Shown: piece after piece, positions 11,140 to 22,718 of the stretch
Numbering within the stretch: the stretch's first letter is position 1
Layout: each line of letters starts with the position of its first letter
Origin: Membranipora membranacea
Taxonomy: Eukaryota > Bryozoa > Gymnolaemata > Cheilostomatida > Membraniporidae
Direction of reading: 5' to 3'
Length of the DNA: 62,000 nt
Assembly (NCBI GenBank): GCA_914767715.1
Contig: OU612066.1
Location: 5,001-67,000 of the forward strand
Position numbers and translations under genes: made by a program
Notes under the pieces: generated by a model
What the model saw: only the letters and a program-made list of their open reading frames with translations
The model's database searches: none
What the model was told of the DNA's origin: nothing

Positions 11140-11335
11140 AAAATCCCATCTCCGCTTTTTTGGGAAGTTCAATCGCCGTCATGGTGAATAATGTATAATC
11201 AAACCTTTTTTAAGACAGAAATCAAAATACCATCTCCGCTTTTTTGAGAGGTTCAATCGCTGTCATAATTATAAGTAATGTTTAATTAAACCTTTTTTGT
11301 CAGACAGGAATCAAAATCCAATCGCCGTTTTTTCA
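11140..11335. repeat. Tandem repeat, ~83 bp, 2.4 copies
   Basis: The core CATCTCCGCTTTTTTG followed by a ..TTCAATCG(C/T)(C/T)GTCAT block recurs at about 11143 and 11226, with a third partial copy at about 11309. Copies differ by substitutions and short indels. Confidence 0.75.
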
Positions 11336-11339
11336 AGAT

Positions 11340-12058
11340 TGTAGTGGGGTCTTTGAGGACTACGGGTGTCGATCACCTGTTCTCATACCACTACCCCCTC
11401 CACACATGAGACAAGACAACATGACTGGTTTGCTGAGCCTGTTTTTACTGTAGGTGTAGATTGACGGTCAGGTCTTGAACCCAAATTTTAGGCAAAAGAA
11501 GAATGGAATAAGAGTAAGGTCGCATGCCAGATATATGATTATATATGAATATATATTTAATTTTTGCGGGCAAAGTAAATAATAATAAATATGAAAAAAT
11601 AAATAGTGATATACTACAGCTTAAGTTTAGAGTAAAATGATTGATGTAGAGAAATAAACTTGAGCAGTCATATCTGGTGCTGGTAAATGATAAGGCTCTA
11701 CGTACACAGAAGGTAAATGAGCACTTTCTGAGATGAGTATTGTACAAAGCAGGAGATAATTCCCATATCCAAAACCATGTTTAGTAAATTATCGAAAACT
11801 TGTGGCAAGGATTTAATTCTCTAGCCTCACTACATGATCAAAAAATAGCAACCAAATATCCCAACAAAGATTAAAACGAGTGGGTGTTAAACTCTGGAGG
11901 ACTAAAACTTTGTGTTACAGGAAATAATCTCATATAAGGGGGGGGGGTCAGAAATGGAGATTACAAAAATATCAGTGGTGTCTTCTAAAATGCAGTTTGA
12001 GTTCTCTGTCCTACAATATACTGTCGTATATAAATATTGTCTTCTCTGTGGTGGATAA
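11340..12058. other. Intergenic / PDCD10 3' region
   Basis: No gene recognised. Contains a G run of 11 near 11939-11949. The 3' UTR of the minus-strand PDCD10 gene should lie here. Confidence 0.4.
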
Positions 12059-12131
12059 CTAGCCGACAGCGAGTAAGATCTGATTGGTCTGATGTATGAG
12101 ATGATTAGCGCTCAGATAGACAGCATTCTTC
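12059..12131 (-). CDS. PDCD10: PDCD10 last exon
   Basis: Acceptor TATTTTCAG|, then KNAVYLSANHLIHQTNQILL, AVG and a TAG stop (12061-12059). This is the conserved C-terminal helix of the family. It is too short to be called as an ORF on its own. A 3.8-kb intron separates it from exon 4. Confidence 0.9.
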
Positions 12132-15100
12132 CTGAAAATAAATATGCAAGTAGTATTTATAGTTTGTAGTATATAAAAATTATAATAGAAAAGTGACTCA
12201 CTCTCTTAATTTTACTGAAAAGGTGAGTCCCTTAAAAACATCACATGATATGATATAGAGGTTCGAAGTATGAGGTGTTCAGTGAACACCCTGAGCAAGG
12301 GTTTCACTGCTGATAAAAATTAGGCACAAAACACACTTTGAATTGACACACAACTACACACCCACTTCACTACTGATCAGGCAAAACACGGGCGCTATAA
12401 ACATGCAGGTAAAATGTCAGTCATCAATATGAGTCAGCTAAGAGGAGGGGCATCATTACCTGCGGGTGTGAGCAAATCTGATCTGAATTTTAGTGAGACG
12501 ATTCCCAATATGATAGATAATAATCACTCTGATACCTATGTCAGAAATATGATATGTACGAATCAGGTCTCGTCGCTCCCCCTCCTCTTTAGTCTCATAC
12601 GATGGCTTGGTTAGGCTGATCAAATCAAAACCAGGGTTGGGCAAAATCCAGTTCTACACAATTATCCTCAGCCAAATCAAAGGCCATACCTTAGTGATTG
12701 ATCCCCACTACATAAAAGACCAAGGTGAGAGAGGATTAGCCTGAGAGTTACCCAGGAAGTATGATAAAAGGGAAGCGGCATCAAACGCCAAGATAGTTTG
12801 CTATTGAACTTAACGCATCATCCCTTCACCAGAGCACACCTTTCACTAGCATGCGAAATACTGTCACATCTCAAAGAGCAGAATTTATATATATAAAAGG
12901 GTTGCAATCTCAAGAGAGGTAAGTTGAGGGGGTGGGGTACATGCATCAGATGGAACACATCTCCGTTTATCTCCTGAGATCATTGACAGGTTAGACACTG
13001 ATTCTCTACATGAAACTAGTATCATTTATTACAAAGCAAATAAGACCTATATCGTCTAGTTTTAGAGAAGTTAGGTCTGAACTATGAGCTCAGTCTGTAA
13101 CCATTCATCCTGCTTAGCTAGGCAATCACATCAGAATAAGGTGTGTACGGTGCATACAGATAGATTATATGGTAAGATGGTCTCAATTCTGTTTAGGCCA
13201 AATATGCACCTGGTTCTAATGTAATTATCTCGTGCCCAAAGAGCAGCAATAGTAAACAGGACTGCACATATAGCCTATATATGACACAGTCGAGCAATGA
13301 AGAGAATGAGTAAAAGCACTGAATACTGACTGCAGCTGTATATCGGGGCAACATACCAGGATATAGCTTTAGGGCTGATGACAGAGAGTCAAACACAATA
13401 TGATGTCATCGTAATCACTCAGGGAAAACAAGGTCAACATTAGATCAAGCATGATCCAAATTGCCTGAATTTAGGGTTTGAGCTGCTGTCGGCACACCAG
13501 TAGAATGGGAATAACCGGACTGCGGGCAAATCGTATCAAACTTGATCTAGGTCAGCAGCGGTATATGTCACATCACATATATGTGATCTAGGTCAGCAGC
13601 GTTATATGTCACATCACATATATGTGATCTAGGTGAGCAGCGTTATATGTCACATCACATATATGTGATCTAGGTCAGCAGCGTTATATGTCACGTCACA
13701 TATATGTGATCTAGGTCGGCAGCGTTATATGTCACATCAGATATATGTGATCTAGGTCAGCAGCGTTATATGTCACATCACATATATGTGATCTAGGTGA
13801 GCAGCGTTATATGTCACATCACATATATGTGATCTAGGTCAGCAGCGTTATATGTCACATCACATATATGTGATCTAGGTCAGCAGCGTTATATGTCACA
13901 TCACATATATGTGATCTAGGTCAGCAGCATTATATGTCACATCACATATATGTGATCTAGGTGAGCAGCGTTATATGTCACATCACATATATGTGATCTA
14001 GGTGAGCAGCGTTATATGTCACATCACATATATGTTATCTAGGTCAGCAGCGTTATATGTCACATCACATATATGTGATCTAGGTGAGCAGCGTTATATG
14101 TCACATCTCATATATGTGATCTAGGTCAGCAGCGTTATATGTCACATCACATATGTGTGATCTAGGTGAGCAGCGTTATATGTCACATCACATATATGTG
14201 ATCTAGGTCAGCAGCGTTATATGTCACATCACATATATGTTATCTAGGTCAGCAGCGTTATATGTCACATCACATATATGTGATCTAGGTCGGCAGCGTT
14301 ATATGTCACATCAGATATATGTGATCTAGGTCAGCAGCGTTATATGTCACATCACATATATGTGATCTAGGTGAGCAGCGTTATATGTCACATCACATAT
14401 ATGTGATCTAGGTCAGCAGCGTTATATGTCACATCACATATATGTGATCTAGGTCAGCAGCGTTATATGTCACATCACATATATGTGATCTAGGTCAGCA
14501 GCGTTATATGTCACATCACATATATGTGATCTAGGTCAGCAGCGTTATATGTCACATCACATATATGTGATCTAGGTCAGCAGCATTATATGTCACATCA
14601 CATATATGTGATCTAGGTGAGCAGCGTTATATGTCACATCACATATTTGTGATCTAGGTGAGCAGCGTTATATGTCACATCACATATATGTTATCTAGGT
14701 CAGCAGCGTTATATGTCACATCACATATATGTGATCTAGGTGAGCAGCGTTATATGTCACATCACATATATGTGATCTAGGTGAGCAGCGTTATATGTCA
14801 CATCTCATATATGTGATCTAGGTCGGCAGCGTTATATGTCACATCACATATATGTGATCTAGGTCGGCAGCGTTATATGTCACATCACATATATGTTATC
14901 TAGGTCAGCAGCGTTATATGTCACATCACATATATGTGATCTAGGTGAGCAGCGTTATATGTCACATCACATATATGTGATCTAGGTCAGCAGCGTTATA
15001 TGTCACATCACATATATGTGATCTAGGTGAGCAGCGTTATATGTCACATCACATATATGTGATCTAGGTCAGCAGCGTCATATGTCACATCACATATATG

Positions 15101-18100
15101 TGATCTAGGTCAGCAGCGTTATATGTCACATCACATATATGTGATCTAGGTCAGCAGCGTTATATGTCACATCACATATATGTGATCTAGGTCAGCAGCG
15201 TTATATGTCACATCACATATATGTGATCTAGGTGAGCAGCGTTATATGTCACATCACATATATGTGATCTAGGTCAGCAGCGTTATATGTCACATCACAT
15301 ATATGTGATCTAGGTCAGCAGCGTTATATGTCACATCACATATATGTGATCTAGGTGAGCAGCGTTATATGTCACATCACATATATGTGATCTAGGTCAG
15401 CAGCGTTATATGTCACATCACATATATGTGATCTAGGTCAGCAGCGTTATATGTCACATCAGATATATGACTGTTCTAATTAAGAACTGGGGATGTGACC
15501 AGTAAACATATTATTTATAGTCTAGCTCTAGTCTTATCATCACATAAGATTAATTGGTGAATGATTAAAGTTTGTCAAAAAATAACAATAATACAGTGTA
15601 GTAGTCAGAATGCCCATAGGCCCTACTGGTGGTCGTGGGGTGGTGGTAGTACTTGGTGGGGAAAGTAAAGTTATACAAACGTATTATGATTATGTTGTTG
15701 AGGGTTTGGGGTAAACTGTTCATTAGAATGATCTGTGACACAATCAAGTAAAAAAGGCAGTAAATCTCACATTTATCCTGACCAAATGATATTAGCTTAC
15801 TGGATGTGAGTTTATCAGGAAAGTATTCTGTTCTTTCATTCAATTCCCTCAAACTTCATATGATCCTCCCAAACATGCACATATCACAACTGCGTAAGAT
15901 ATAATTTTGAAACTTTGTTCTATAAAACATGACCCTGGTAACTCACCTGTTGTCTCTAAAGAAGTCTTTGAGAGTAGTGCTGAATTTTTTTGAGTATTTG
16001 ACAAAGTCTCTTTTCTTCCGATCGAGAGTGTTCCGGTCGTCGAGGCTGTTTATTTGAGTGAATGCATCATTCACTGCATCTAGTAAGTATTTATAGCCTG
16101 AGCAATGTCCCTAAGATAAGTAATAGACAAGTATCATTAAGCATTAATCTTATATTGATTGATCAGTTAGTCAACTCACTCACATCAAAATATTACTCTA
16201 CTCTGAGAGATAATGCAATCCCAGGGTTACATGTGGGCGACACAGCTGATGTAGCAGGTATTCATGACTGAAAATGGGACGGGCGTACCAATTGTTATAT
16301 ATTCATATCAATGGGCGTACCAAGTGCATGTATGATTAGAGGTAAATTGATATAGCTGTACACTACGATTGAGCAGCTTTAAAGTTGGAGTCATCTGCTC
16401 CGCACACAGTGATGGGCTCTCTGAGTATCACAGAAAGCACATCTAGTTATTGGTTCAAAATTAGATTGATTGAGTAAATGAGTGGATATTGGGACGCATG
16501 TCTGTTTAACAAACGTAGGGACCTTCCTTTACTACCCTGAAAGTCAAGTATTCTCTTCATAGATGAGGATTGGAGGCAGATAAATCTTAGGGGAACGCAG
16601 ACAAAATGTGCTCCATGCCATCCATCAAAAGTTAGCCTAAGTGCTATAGTTATATTAGCCTAAGTGCTATAGTTATATTGTAACAAACTTCAGGGAAATT
16701 TAATGGGGAAGGAAAGGAAAACACACACATAAGATAACTCAGTGGATTCTCTTACTTGATCGTATCGAGGAACTTTTTCCTGTCTGAGATCTCAGCTGGT
16801 ATCCCGCCAAGAATGTGCTTCAGGTTATTTGATTTATGCTGTAAATTCTTGAACACCACCTCCGATCTCCTGAGCCTTACATCCTGCTGCTCTCCGGATC
16901 CTTCTAATCTATAACCAGTCAGACATATTACGTGTTACACTGATTATTAGAGTAGTTCTTACTACTCTTCAGTGCTGATAAAAACATCAAACTTTAAGTT
17001 CAAGAAGGATTAATAAGCCGAATTCCAACTTACAGAGATTACTAAAACCGTGGTAAGGCGTAACATTTAACACACATCAACAGTGTATTGATGGTTCAAT
17101 TCAGCAGAGAGTGATCCAATATTCAAGGATAGAGAGGATTGTACAGTAGCGTAGACATAATGCAGACGAAGACTTTAGGTATCAACCGATGTTCTTAAAT
17201 TCAAAAAAAAAAATTATGAGAACAGAATAAAAATATTTAGAAATGACTATTACAGTGCAGTTCACTTAATTCAAACCTCTGGGAACCACAAAAATCTGTT
17301 CGAATAAAGCAGAGTTTGAATTAAGTGACATTAGAATGCATTGATATCTGGCTGAAGGGACCAATTTTCCTTGTATGAATTAACAGGAGTTTTGAATTAT
17401 AAAGTTTGAATTAACCAGCTTTCACTGTATATCAATACTAGAATAACACTAAGCTTGAACCATTGAAGGACATTAGATTGAGGGTAGGGTTCAGCTGCTT
17501 TTCACAATATTATCCTTATGGTGAAGTCTGACTGTATTATTATAAGCCTGTATTACCCATGGTCAGAAGAGCCTGAGTCACGCACTCCTTAATTAAAACC
17601 CTCTTAATATAAACAATTGGGAATGATACAACAACATAATTATAGCCTCCTGTGTATCATTACTAAACACACAATGGGGTGATAACATCGGTGTGAGAAT
17701 CTCCCTATACTCTTAACCTGCTTAGTTTATCAAACAATCACAGCTGACCTGTATGTGTATTCTGCGCTGCTTGATATGAAGTTTTATGCTAGGACCTAAG
17801 TACTTTTTATAGACATGAAGAGTTTCAGTTTGAATCCAGTGCAGTTTGAAAAGTAGAAAACATAGTCGAACAGTGAATCATTTCTGGTCGTTTAAATCAT
17901 AAAATGAAATGTGGCAATAGAGGTCTTAGTGGTTATCTGGACCTAAGTAGTGCCTCGACTCCAGACAGCTGGTTCATTACCCTACAGGACAAAAAAGTTT
18001 CATGAAAATAAATAATTCGCGATTTCGCGAAGTTGCCTTCTCGCGATATGCTTGTGCCATGATTTTTTTTCTTCCAGATGATAAATTCTGAGAGTTGTCC

Positions 18101-19211
18101 CCTCATGTCCCATTTAACTGTTGATAGGATTTTAGCGATTCCATTTAGAATTTCGCGAGGGGACAACTCCACGAACCTTTTAAGCCGTGAAACCTTGGTC
18201 GAGAGAAGACAATTGAGAATTTTTATTCCGGGAAATTTTTTGTCCTGTAGGGTATATCTTGTAAGTGATGGGCCTATATTCTCAAATATCTTCTATTTAT
18301 TTGCTAACAGTCGCGTTCATCAAGCAGCAGCCAATTTGTAGGAGCATGATCCCAAAGTCCTATAGAATTAGGCTCATCAGACTATGGCTCGAGATTCGCG
18401 TAGCAAAACATTTTACACTACACTACCAAAGGAGGCAGTTAAAAACCTGTTGATCTGAATAAAGGGCATTCCATCAAAGATAGATGATGAAAAATCTGTT
18501 TTGTTGGTGCAATTACTGCACCTATTTGTTCTAAATTTCAAAGCAGGTTAGAGCACACATTGGGAACAAACCCCAAAACTCAGTGGGCTGCAGTAAATCT
18601 GACTTAGGACACTTGTGTGCAGAGGGTCCAATGCTCTAACACATGTAATCAAATAAGAACATCTTACTTTAGAATAGCATCAGGCATGTCTATCTGATCT
18701 TCTACGTCAGCCTCTGCCAGAACTCTTCTTATAAAAAACTCAGTAAATCCGGGATAAAAAGATTCCACAGATTCGAATGATTGTTTTATGAGTGACGCTC
18801 CACTTGTGCTGCTCTTATCCTCCATCTACAAGTTAAGAATTTAATCAGTTACTGTAAAGTATCACCTCATGTAGTTTTTCTCCCACTGAGATCAGGTCAC
18901 TTATGAATAACACAGGAAACTGTGCTGATATAATACTTTTGATAGTGATAATATCCAGATACGTACATGATCCACAGAATAAAGTGAGGATAGACAAGCC
19001 TATTCTGGTAAGAGAAATGTCACAACTCAGATATGGAAGAATACCTGCTGTACATGATTGACTACCTAAGTCTCATCTATCATACATGTTGGTTTGTATA
19101 TTCTCTTACCTCTCTGAGTACCGGATTAACTACACATGGAAAAGACATATCCACCATGAGCTTATGCTCAGTCGCATCAAAATCATCTGCTGACGCCATC
19201 TTCTTTGACTC
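12059..19211 (-). CDS. PDCD10: Programmed cell death protein 10 (CCM3) homologue, 5 coding exons
   Basis: Five minus-strand exons (19199-19110, 18825-18668, 16908-16756, 16110-15947, 12131-12059) all have GT-AG borders. Their lengths of 90, 158, 153, 164 and 73 bp join in phase except for one missing base. The predicted protein is 212 residues with that base restored, which matches the vertebrate protein length. Diagnostic words follow the family order: NPVLRE near the N-terminal dimerisation helices, HILGGIPAEISDRKKFLDTI, DIAQAI, RDFVKYSKKFSTTLKDFF, and SANHLIHQTNQIL in the C-terminal FAT-homology domain. The family protein is an adaptor that binds GCKIII kinases, striatin and CCM2. Introns 2 and 4 hold MITEs and a satellite. 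The frameshift in exon 4 may be an assembly error. Confidence 0.93.
12132..13543 (-). other. PDCD10 intron 4, non-repeat part
   Basis: No exon, element or conserved coding sequence seen between the last exon and the satellite. Confidence 0.5.
13544..15470. repeat. 41-bp minisatellite, 47 tandem copies, inside PDCD10 intron 4
   Basis: The GATCTAGG(T) start recurs every 41 bp from 13544 to 15430 without loss of register, giving 47 units. Each unit carries the perfect 12-bp palindrome CACATATATGTG and a CAGCAGCG core. Unit variants (GGTCAG, GGTGAG, GGTCGG; GTGATCT, GTTATCT; CATCAGAT) recur in the same order. The CGGC/TCAGAT variant at 13717 reappears at 14291, 574 bp (14 units) later, so the array has higher-order structure. 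A CRISPR is excluded because there are no unique spacers. Confidence 0.97.
15471..15946 (-). other. PDCD10 intron 4, distal part
   Basis: A minus-strand 95-codon frame at 15565-15852 has no recognisable domain and lies wholly in the intron. Treated as chance. Confidence 0.45.
15947..16110 (-). CDS. PDCD10: PDCD10 exon 4, one base short
   Basis: Borders are CTTAG| and ACAG|GTGAGT. The exon starts with DIAQAI in phase. It then needs one extra base in the T run at 16090-16092 (plus strand) to continue as LLDAVNDAFTQIN and RDFVKYSKKFSTTLKDFFRD. At 164 bp it is one short of the 165 that keeps all neighbouring exons in phase. As written, translation stops a few codons later. Confidence 0.9.
16111..16755 (-). 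other. PDCD10 intron 3
   Basis: No coding sequence. A 24-bp unit (AAGTGCTATAGTTATATT...) is duplicated near 16638-16680. Confidence 0.45.
16756..16908 (-). CDS. PDCD10: PDCD10 exon 3
   Basis: Borders are TTATAG| and CAA|GTAAGAG. Encodes the linker and the start of the C-terminal four-helix domain, including NLKHILGGIPAEISDRKKF. Phase 2 in and out. Confidence 0.9.
17253..17427. mobile_element. 175-bp pogo/Tigger-like MITE in PDCD10 intron 2
   Basis: Both ends read inward as CAGTG followed by a TTAATTCAAAC block (17253 inward, and 17427 on the other strand). The element is flanked by TA on each side (17251-17252, 17428-17429). Tc1/mariner-pogo elements duplicate TA, and their termini often carry CAGT and AATTCAAA-like words. 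There is no coding capacity, so it is a non-autonomous deletion derivative. Confidence 0.72.
17980..18252. mobile_element. 273-bp TA-flanked MITE in PDCD10 intron 2
   Basis: The termini CCCTACAGGACAAAAAA (17980) and TTTTTTGTCCTGTAGGG (18252) are perfect inverted repeats, flanked by TA (17978-17979, 18253-18254). A second inner inverted pair (GAGTTGTCCCCTC / GAGGGGACAACTC) and TCGCGA-rich stretches make it fold strongly. The TA duplication suggests a Tc1/mariner-superfamily MITE. Confidence 0.82.
18668..18825 (-). CDS. PDCD10: PDCD10 exon 2
   Basis: Borders are TTGTAG| and AAA|GTAAGA. Encodes MEDKSSTSGASLIKQSFESV and on to MPDAILK, the helical N-terminal dimerisation part. Phase 0 in, phase 2 out. 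Confidence 0.85.
19110..19211 (-). CDS. PDCD10: PDCD10 exon with start codon
   Basis: The ATG is at 19199-19197; codons read MASADDFDATEHKLMVDMSF and end NPVLRE at a strong donor, GAG|GTAAGAG. A TTTCAG acceptor-like site precedes 19211, so 12 further bases may be untranslated exon or in-frame coding from an upstream exon. The chosen ATG gives the family's usual length. Confidence 0.85.
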
Positions 19212-19774
19212 CTGAAATGAATTGAACTCAGAAATGAAATATATCAACTAGCTAGGAGGTGAGATTAGGTGTTAAGTCACCTGATGGTCAGATTCATAAT
19301 TAACTACTATATAATTGTGTGTTTGCTGGGAAACAACAGGGAAAATACACTGATGGTTTTATTTAAATGATGGTGAGTAGAGTTTATTAACCAGAAGCAG
19401 CTGTGGTAGTTATGAGAATCAAGTGAACAGGATCAATGAGTAATTCAAATAATAAAAAATTTCAAATTTAATATTTATTTATAACATCCAAATTTAGAAG
19501 GAGTACATCATTACGCATCAAATATCAAAATATAACTTTTGTGGTTTTCTGCCACTTTAAGATAAGGCTATGTTCAATCAATAAATAAGGTTGCAGTCCA
19601 AGTTGGTTGTGAAATTAATAGTAGTAGTATACCATTATTGTGCATGACTCGGGTGAGTATTTCGCACAGTTTAAAAGGTGCAGGTGCAATAAATATAATA
19701 TGTTGTGGTGCGTTTGGTGCAGTGTGTTTTCAAAATTATAATTCTGGAACTAATAACTTGTTGACATTTGAGAC
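19212..19774. other. PDCD10 upstream region
   Basis: No gene recognised. It should contain the PDCD10 promoter and any 5' untranslated exon. No reliable core promoter could be picked by eye. Confidence 0.35.
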
Positions 19775-20484
19775 TTAAAAGAGTTGAGCACAATCCAGTT
19801 GGGGGCGTACAATGGCCTTATAGCTCATTTCTTTCAGCTCAGGAGGGCAGTGAGAGAGGTTACGTTGGAGCATGTTTAACGATCTGTTGGCTCTGGTGGT
19901 AATAATATCAATATGACTGTTCCAACACAACTTGGATGTGATAGTCACACCAAGATATTTTACATTATTCTTTAGATTTAGCTGATGGTCTCTTATTTTA
20001 TACGATGCCTGCGTTTGCTTTCTTTTTAAACTTGTTCTGAGTACTTCGCATTTCTTAGGGTGGAATTCCATTGACCAATATTGTTCCCAGTCAAGCAAGC
20101 TATTTAGATCCTCCTGTAGAAGTTGACAATGAACCGGAGATTTAATTTCACGATATATTGTGCAATCATCAGCAGAGTCGTATTTGAGAACCATTTTTAA
20201 CATAAGAAGGTAAATCGTTAATATACAACAAAAACAAGAGCGGACCAAGGACGCTTCCCTGGGGAACGCCAGATGTGACCTTGGATGGAGATGATGACTT
20301 CTTATCATCAACTACCTCTCGGGTTCTACCATTCAAAAAACCCTTAATCCAGCTCATTGAGAAGTTGTCAATGCCGTAAAAACCTTACTTATACAGAAGT
20401 TTCTTGTGGGACACCTTGTCAAAGGCCTTTGTAAAAAATCTAAAAGAATAAGGTCAGTTTGGCCTTTATCGTCGATGTTTTTTT
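19775..20484 (-). pseudogene. CR1/jockey-like LINE RT fragment (LINE-2)
   Basis: On minus: QTDLILLDF then TKAFDKVSHKKLLYK (motif A, about 20440-20380), [40 protein letters not shown], an [10 protein letters not shown] catalytic box (about 20175), and WEQYWSMEFHPKKCEV (about 20090). NNVKYLGVTITSKLCWNSHI and RPQLDC follow. At least two frameshifts occur (about 20200 and 20400). The fragment ends abruptly at both sides. Its upstream edge abuts the poly-ATCA tail of LINE-1, so LINE-1 seems to have inserted into it or next to it. Confidence 0.85.
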
Positions 20485-20512
20485 GATTGATTGATTTCAT
20501 ATATTTGTCATG
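20484..20512 (-). repeat. LINE-1 3' tail
   Basis: On minus the element ends AAATCAATCAATCAAAAAAA. Short tandem tails of this kind are usual for CR1/L2-like LINEs and fix the 3' boundary. Confidence 0.7.
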
Positions 20513-20674
20513 AGTATTAAAAAAAAACACTATGATTTTTGTTCTGGGTGTAAACTGTCCATAAAGTAGTGTAAAAAGTGTAAAAATATATACACTAAAG
20601 CAGATTGTTATAGTAAAATACGTGAGATTGTGGAAGAGCAGAGGAGGGAAAAAAATAAAACAGCGACCAGAGAG

Positions 20675-21454
20675 TTAAAACAGGTTTGCATTTATGATGC
20701 GGACTAAAACAAGATAAAACGAGTCCGTTCCCTTTGACGACCTGATCTTAGGAACACGCAGGCGTCCTGACGGCATTGTCTCGATGATGCTATGAATAAA
20801 ATGAGTCTCATCTCGATAGATCGTAAGCACATACTTCTGACATCTTAGTTTGATCGCTTCGTCTAGACTGAGTTGGATATTAGCACCGTGTTTTGTGGCT
20901 ACATTCAAAATCGATTGCATAGCATTTTGCTGAATACTATACATGTGGGGAAAATATAGAAAAATGGCAAACATCAATTTCGACTCAATAAAAGTTCTAT
21001 AAAGCTGCGTGACTAGTTTTGTATCTGCACCCAGAGCATGAAAACGCCTCATAACATATAATCTCTGTTTAGCTTTAGAAATGACCATATCTGCATGCTC
21101 ACTAAATCTTAATGTGTTATCAATCAATATGCCAAGATACCTGACAGAGATGGAAAGCTCGATAGGCGTGTCGTCTAACACCAGCTGCGGGACATCAGGA
21201 GCAACTCGGGTGGAAGAGAAAACCATCTCATGTGTTTTACCTGCGTTCAATAACAGGTCGTCAGCAGCGCAGACACTGGCAATGCTGCTGACTTCATCAA
21301 AGTACAGCATGTTGTCGGTAGTAGGGTCACCAATAAAGCCCAGCAGCACTGTATCGTCAGCATACTTTATCACGGTAGCTTGGTCATATGAAGCCCGGAT
21401 ACTATCGGTGTAGAGGATAAAGAGAACAGGACTCAGCACTGTCCCTTGTGGCAT
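20675..21454 (-). pseudogene. LINE-1 RT palm, thumb and C-terminus
   Basis: A 259-residue frame opens with MPQGTVLSPVLFILYTDSI, followed by the catalytic KYADDTVLLG (about 21370). DLLLNAGKTHEMVFSS, VRYLGILIDNTLRFSEHADM and FIESKLMFAI complete the standard order of LINE RT motifs. The N-terminal part is displaced by an internal deletion. After RT come about 100 residues with no clear domain, ending at 20675. Confidence 0.88.
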
Positions 21455-21529
21455 GCCGGTATTAGTGATTAATAAGCAGGGTCTTCTATTAACATAATAA
21501 GTTGTGACTATAATGATCGACGTTGTCTA

Positions 21530-22106
21530 AAGCCATGCTGTGAGTCAGTCAGAACATGGTTTTTAGATAAGTGTTCCATGATCTGACTAGTAATAATGTG
21601 CTCAAGTAGTTTGCACACTACACTAGTCAGAGAAACTGGTCTATAGTTGGCAGGTAACATAACATCGCCTTTCTAAAAGATTGGAGATACACGTGCATGT
21701 TTCCAGTCATTTGGTAACACCCCCTGTTCCAAGGAAGCAGTGAATAAAACACTCAAAACAGGGGATATTTCTACACTCAGGGTTTTCAATGGTCTATTTG
21801 TGATGGTGTCTGGGCCTGGTGCTTTGTGTTCTTTAAGATTTTCGATTAGTTTCTGGATACCGCGCGCATTGATGTTATATGTCTCCATCTTAGGAAAATT
21901 GAACGTTATATCAGGCATATTATCATTTGTATCAGTTGAGAAGACGGATGTGAACTGATCATTCAGTATCTCCGCCTTACTTTTACTATCAGAGATTACC
22001 CTTCCATTTGATTAAAGAGACCCTACTCCAACATTATCTTGGCGTTTAGATTTCACATAAGCCCAGAACTTTTTATGGTTAGTATCTTCATTTACATCGA
22101 TCATAT
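21530..22106 (-). pseudogene. LINE-1 RT N-terminal (fingers) region
   Basis: Reads NMIDVNEDTNHKKFWAYVKS (about 22100), an in-frame stop near 22018, then KAEILNDQFTSVFSTD, HKAPGPDTITNRPLK, LPNDWKHARVSPIF, a frame change, YRPVSLTSVVCKLLE and DSQHGFRQRRSL. It stops there. The next segment, with the FxDFSKAFD motif, is missing before the frame at 21454. These words are the canonical LINE RT motifs 0-2a. Confidence 0.87.
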
Positions 22107-22185
22107 TGTAGAGGATTTCTAGGCGTGGGGGTCTTCCCTAAGGCTGTGAAACCCACCCAAAGTTACCAAGCACTTATAGATCTTG

Positions 22186-22540
22186 CTGAGTACGACGACT
22201 CTCTAATAATACGAGTACGACGACTCTTTAATGACACGAGTACGACGACTCTCTAATAACACGAGTACGACGACTCTCTAATAATACGAGTACGACGACT
22301 GTCTAATAATACGAGTACGACGACTCTTTAGTAATACGAGTACGACGACTCTCCAATGACACGAGTACGACGACTCTATAATAATACGATTACGACGACT
22401 ATCTGAGGGGGGGTAACGAGTACGACGACTCTCACTGAGGGGGGTAACAAGTACAACGACTCTAACTGAGGAGGGGTAACGAGTACGACGACTCTATCTG
22501 AGGGGGGGGGGGGGTAACGAGTTTGACGCCTCTATCTGGG
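22186..22540. repeat. 25-bp tandem array, about 13 units
   Basis: Unit ACGAGTACGACGACTCT plus an 8-base AT-rich spacer (TTAATGAC-like). The core continues to about 22540 with the spacer changing to GAGGGGGGTA-like in the last units, including a G run of 13 near 22502. The core is conserved while spacers drift, but they vary around one theme, so this is not a CRISPR. Confidence 0.92.
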
Positions 22541-22718
22541 CTGGGAATATAATTGACCTGACCTTGGGGAGGGATGTATAGGTGAAAGGGAATAGCCTTA
22601 TTTATCCTACCAGACAAATTGGGGAGGGGGGAGGGATATGGACAATACGATTATTAGTTATGCGTCCGACCAGACGAAAAGGAACAAATGGACCAGGGGA
22701 AGAGGTTTGAAACAATAC

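Noticed and set aside
13544-15470. CRISPR array
   Set aside because: All 41 bp of each unit are repeated; there are no unique spacers, and the host is eukaryotic.
16080-16110. Programmed frameshift in PDCD10
   Set aside because: No slippery site or antizyme-like context; this family is not known to use frameshifting. Deletion or sequencing error is simpler.
16062-16271. Plus-strand 69-codon frame
   Set aside because: It overlaps the antisense of PDCD10 exon 4 and intron 3; a shadow.
22186-22540. CRISPR-like repeat with spacers
   Set aside because: The 8-base spacers vary around one AT-rich or G-rich theme and are too short; this is a minisatellite.
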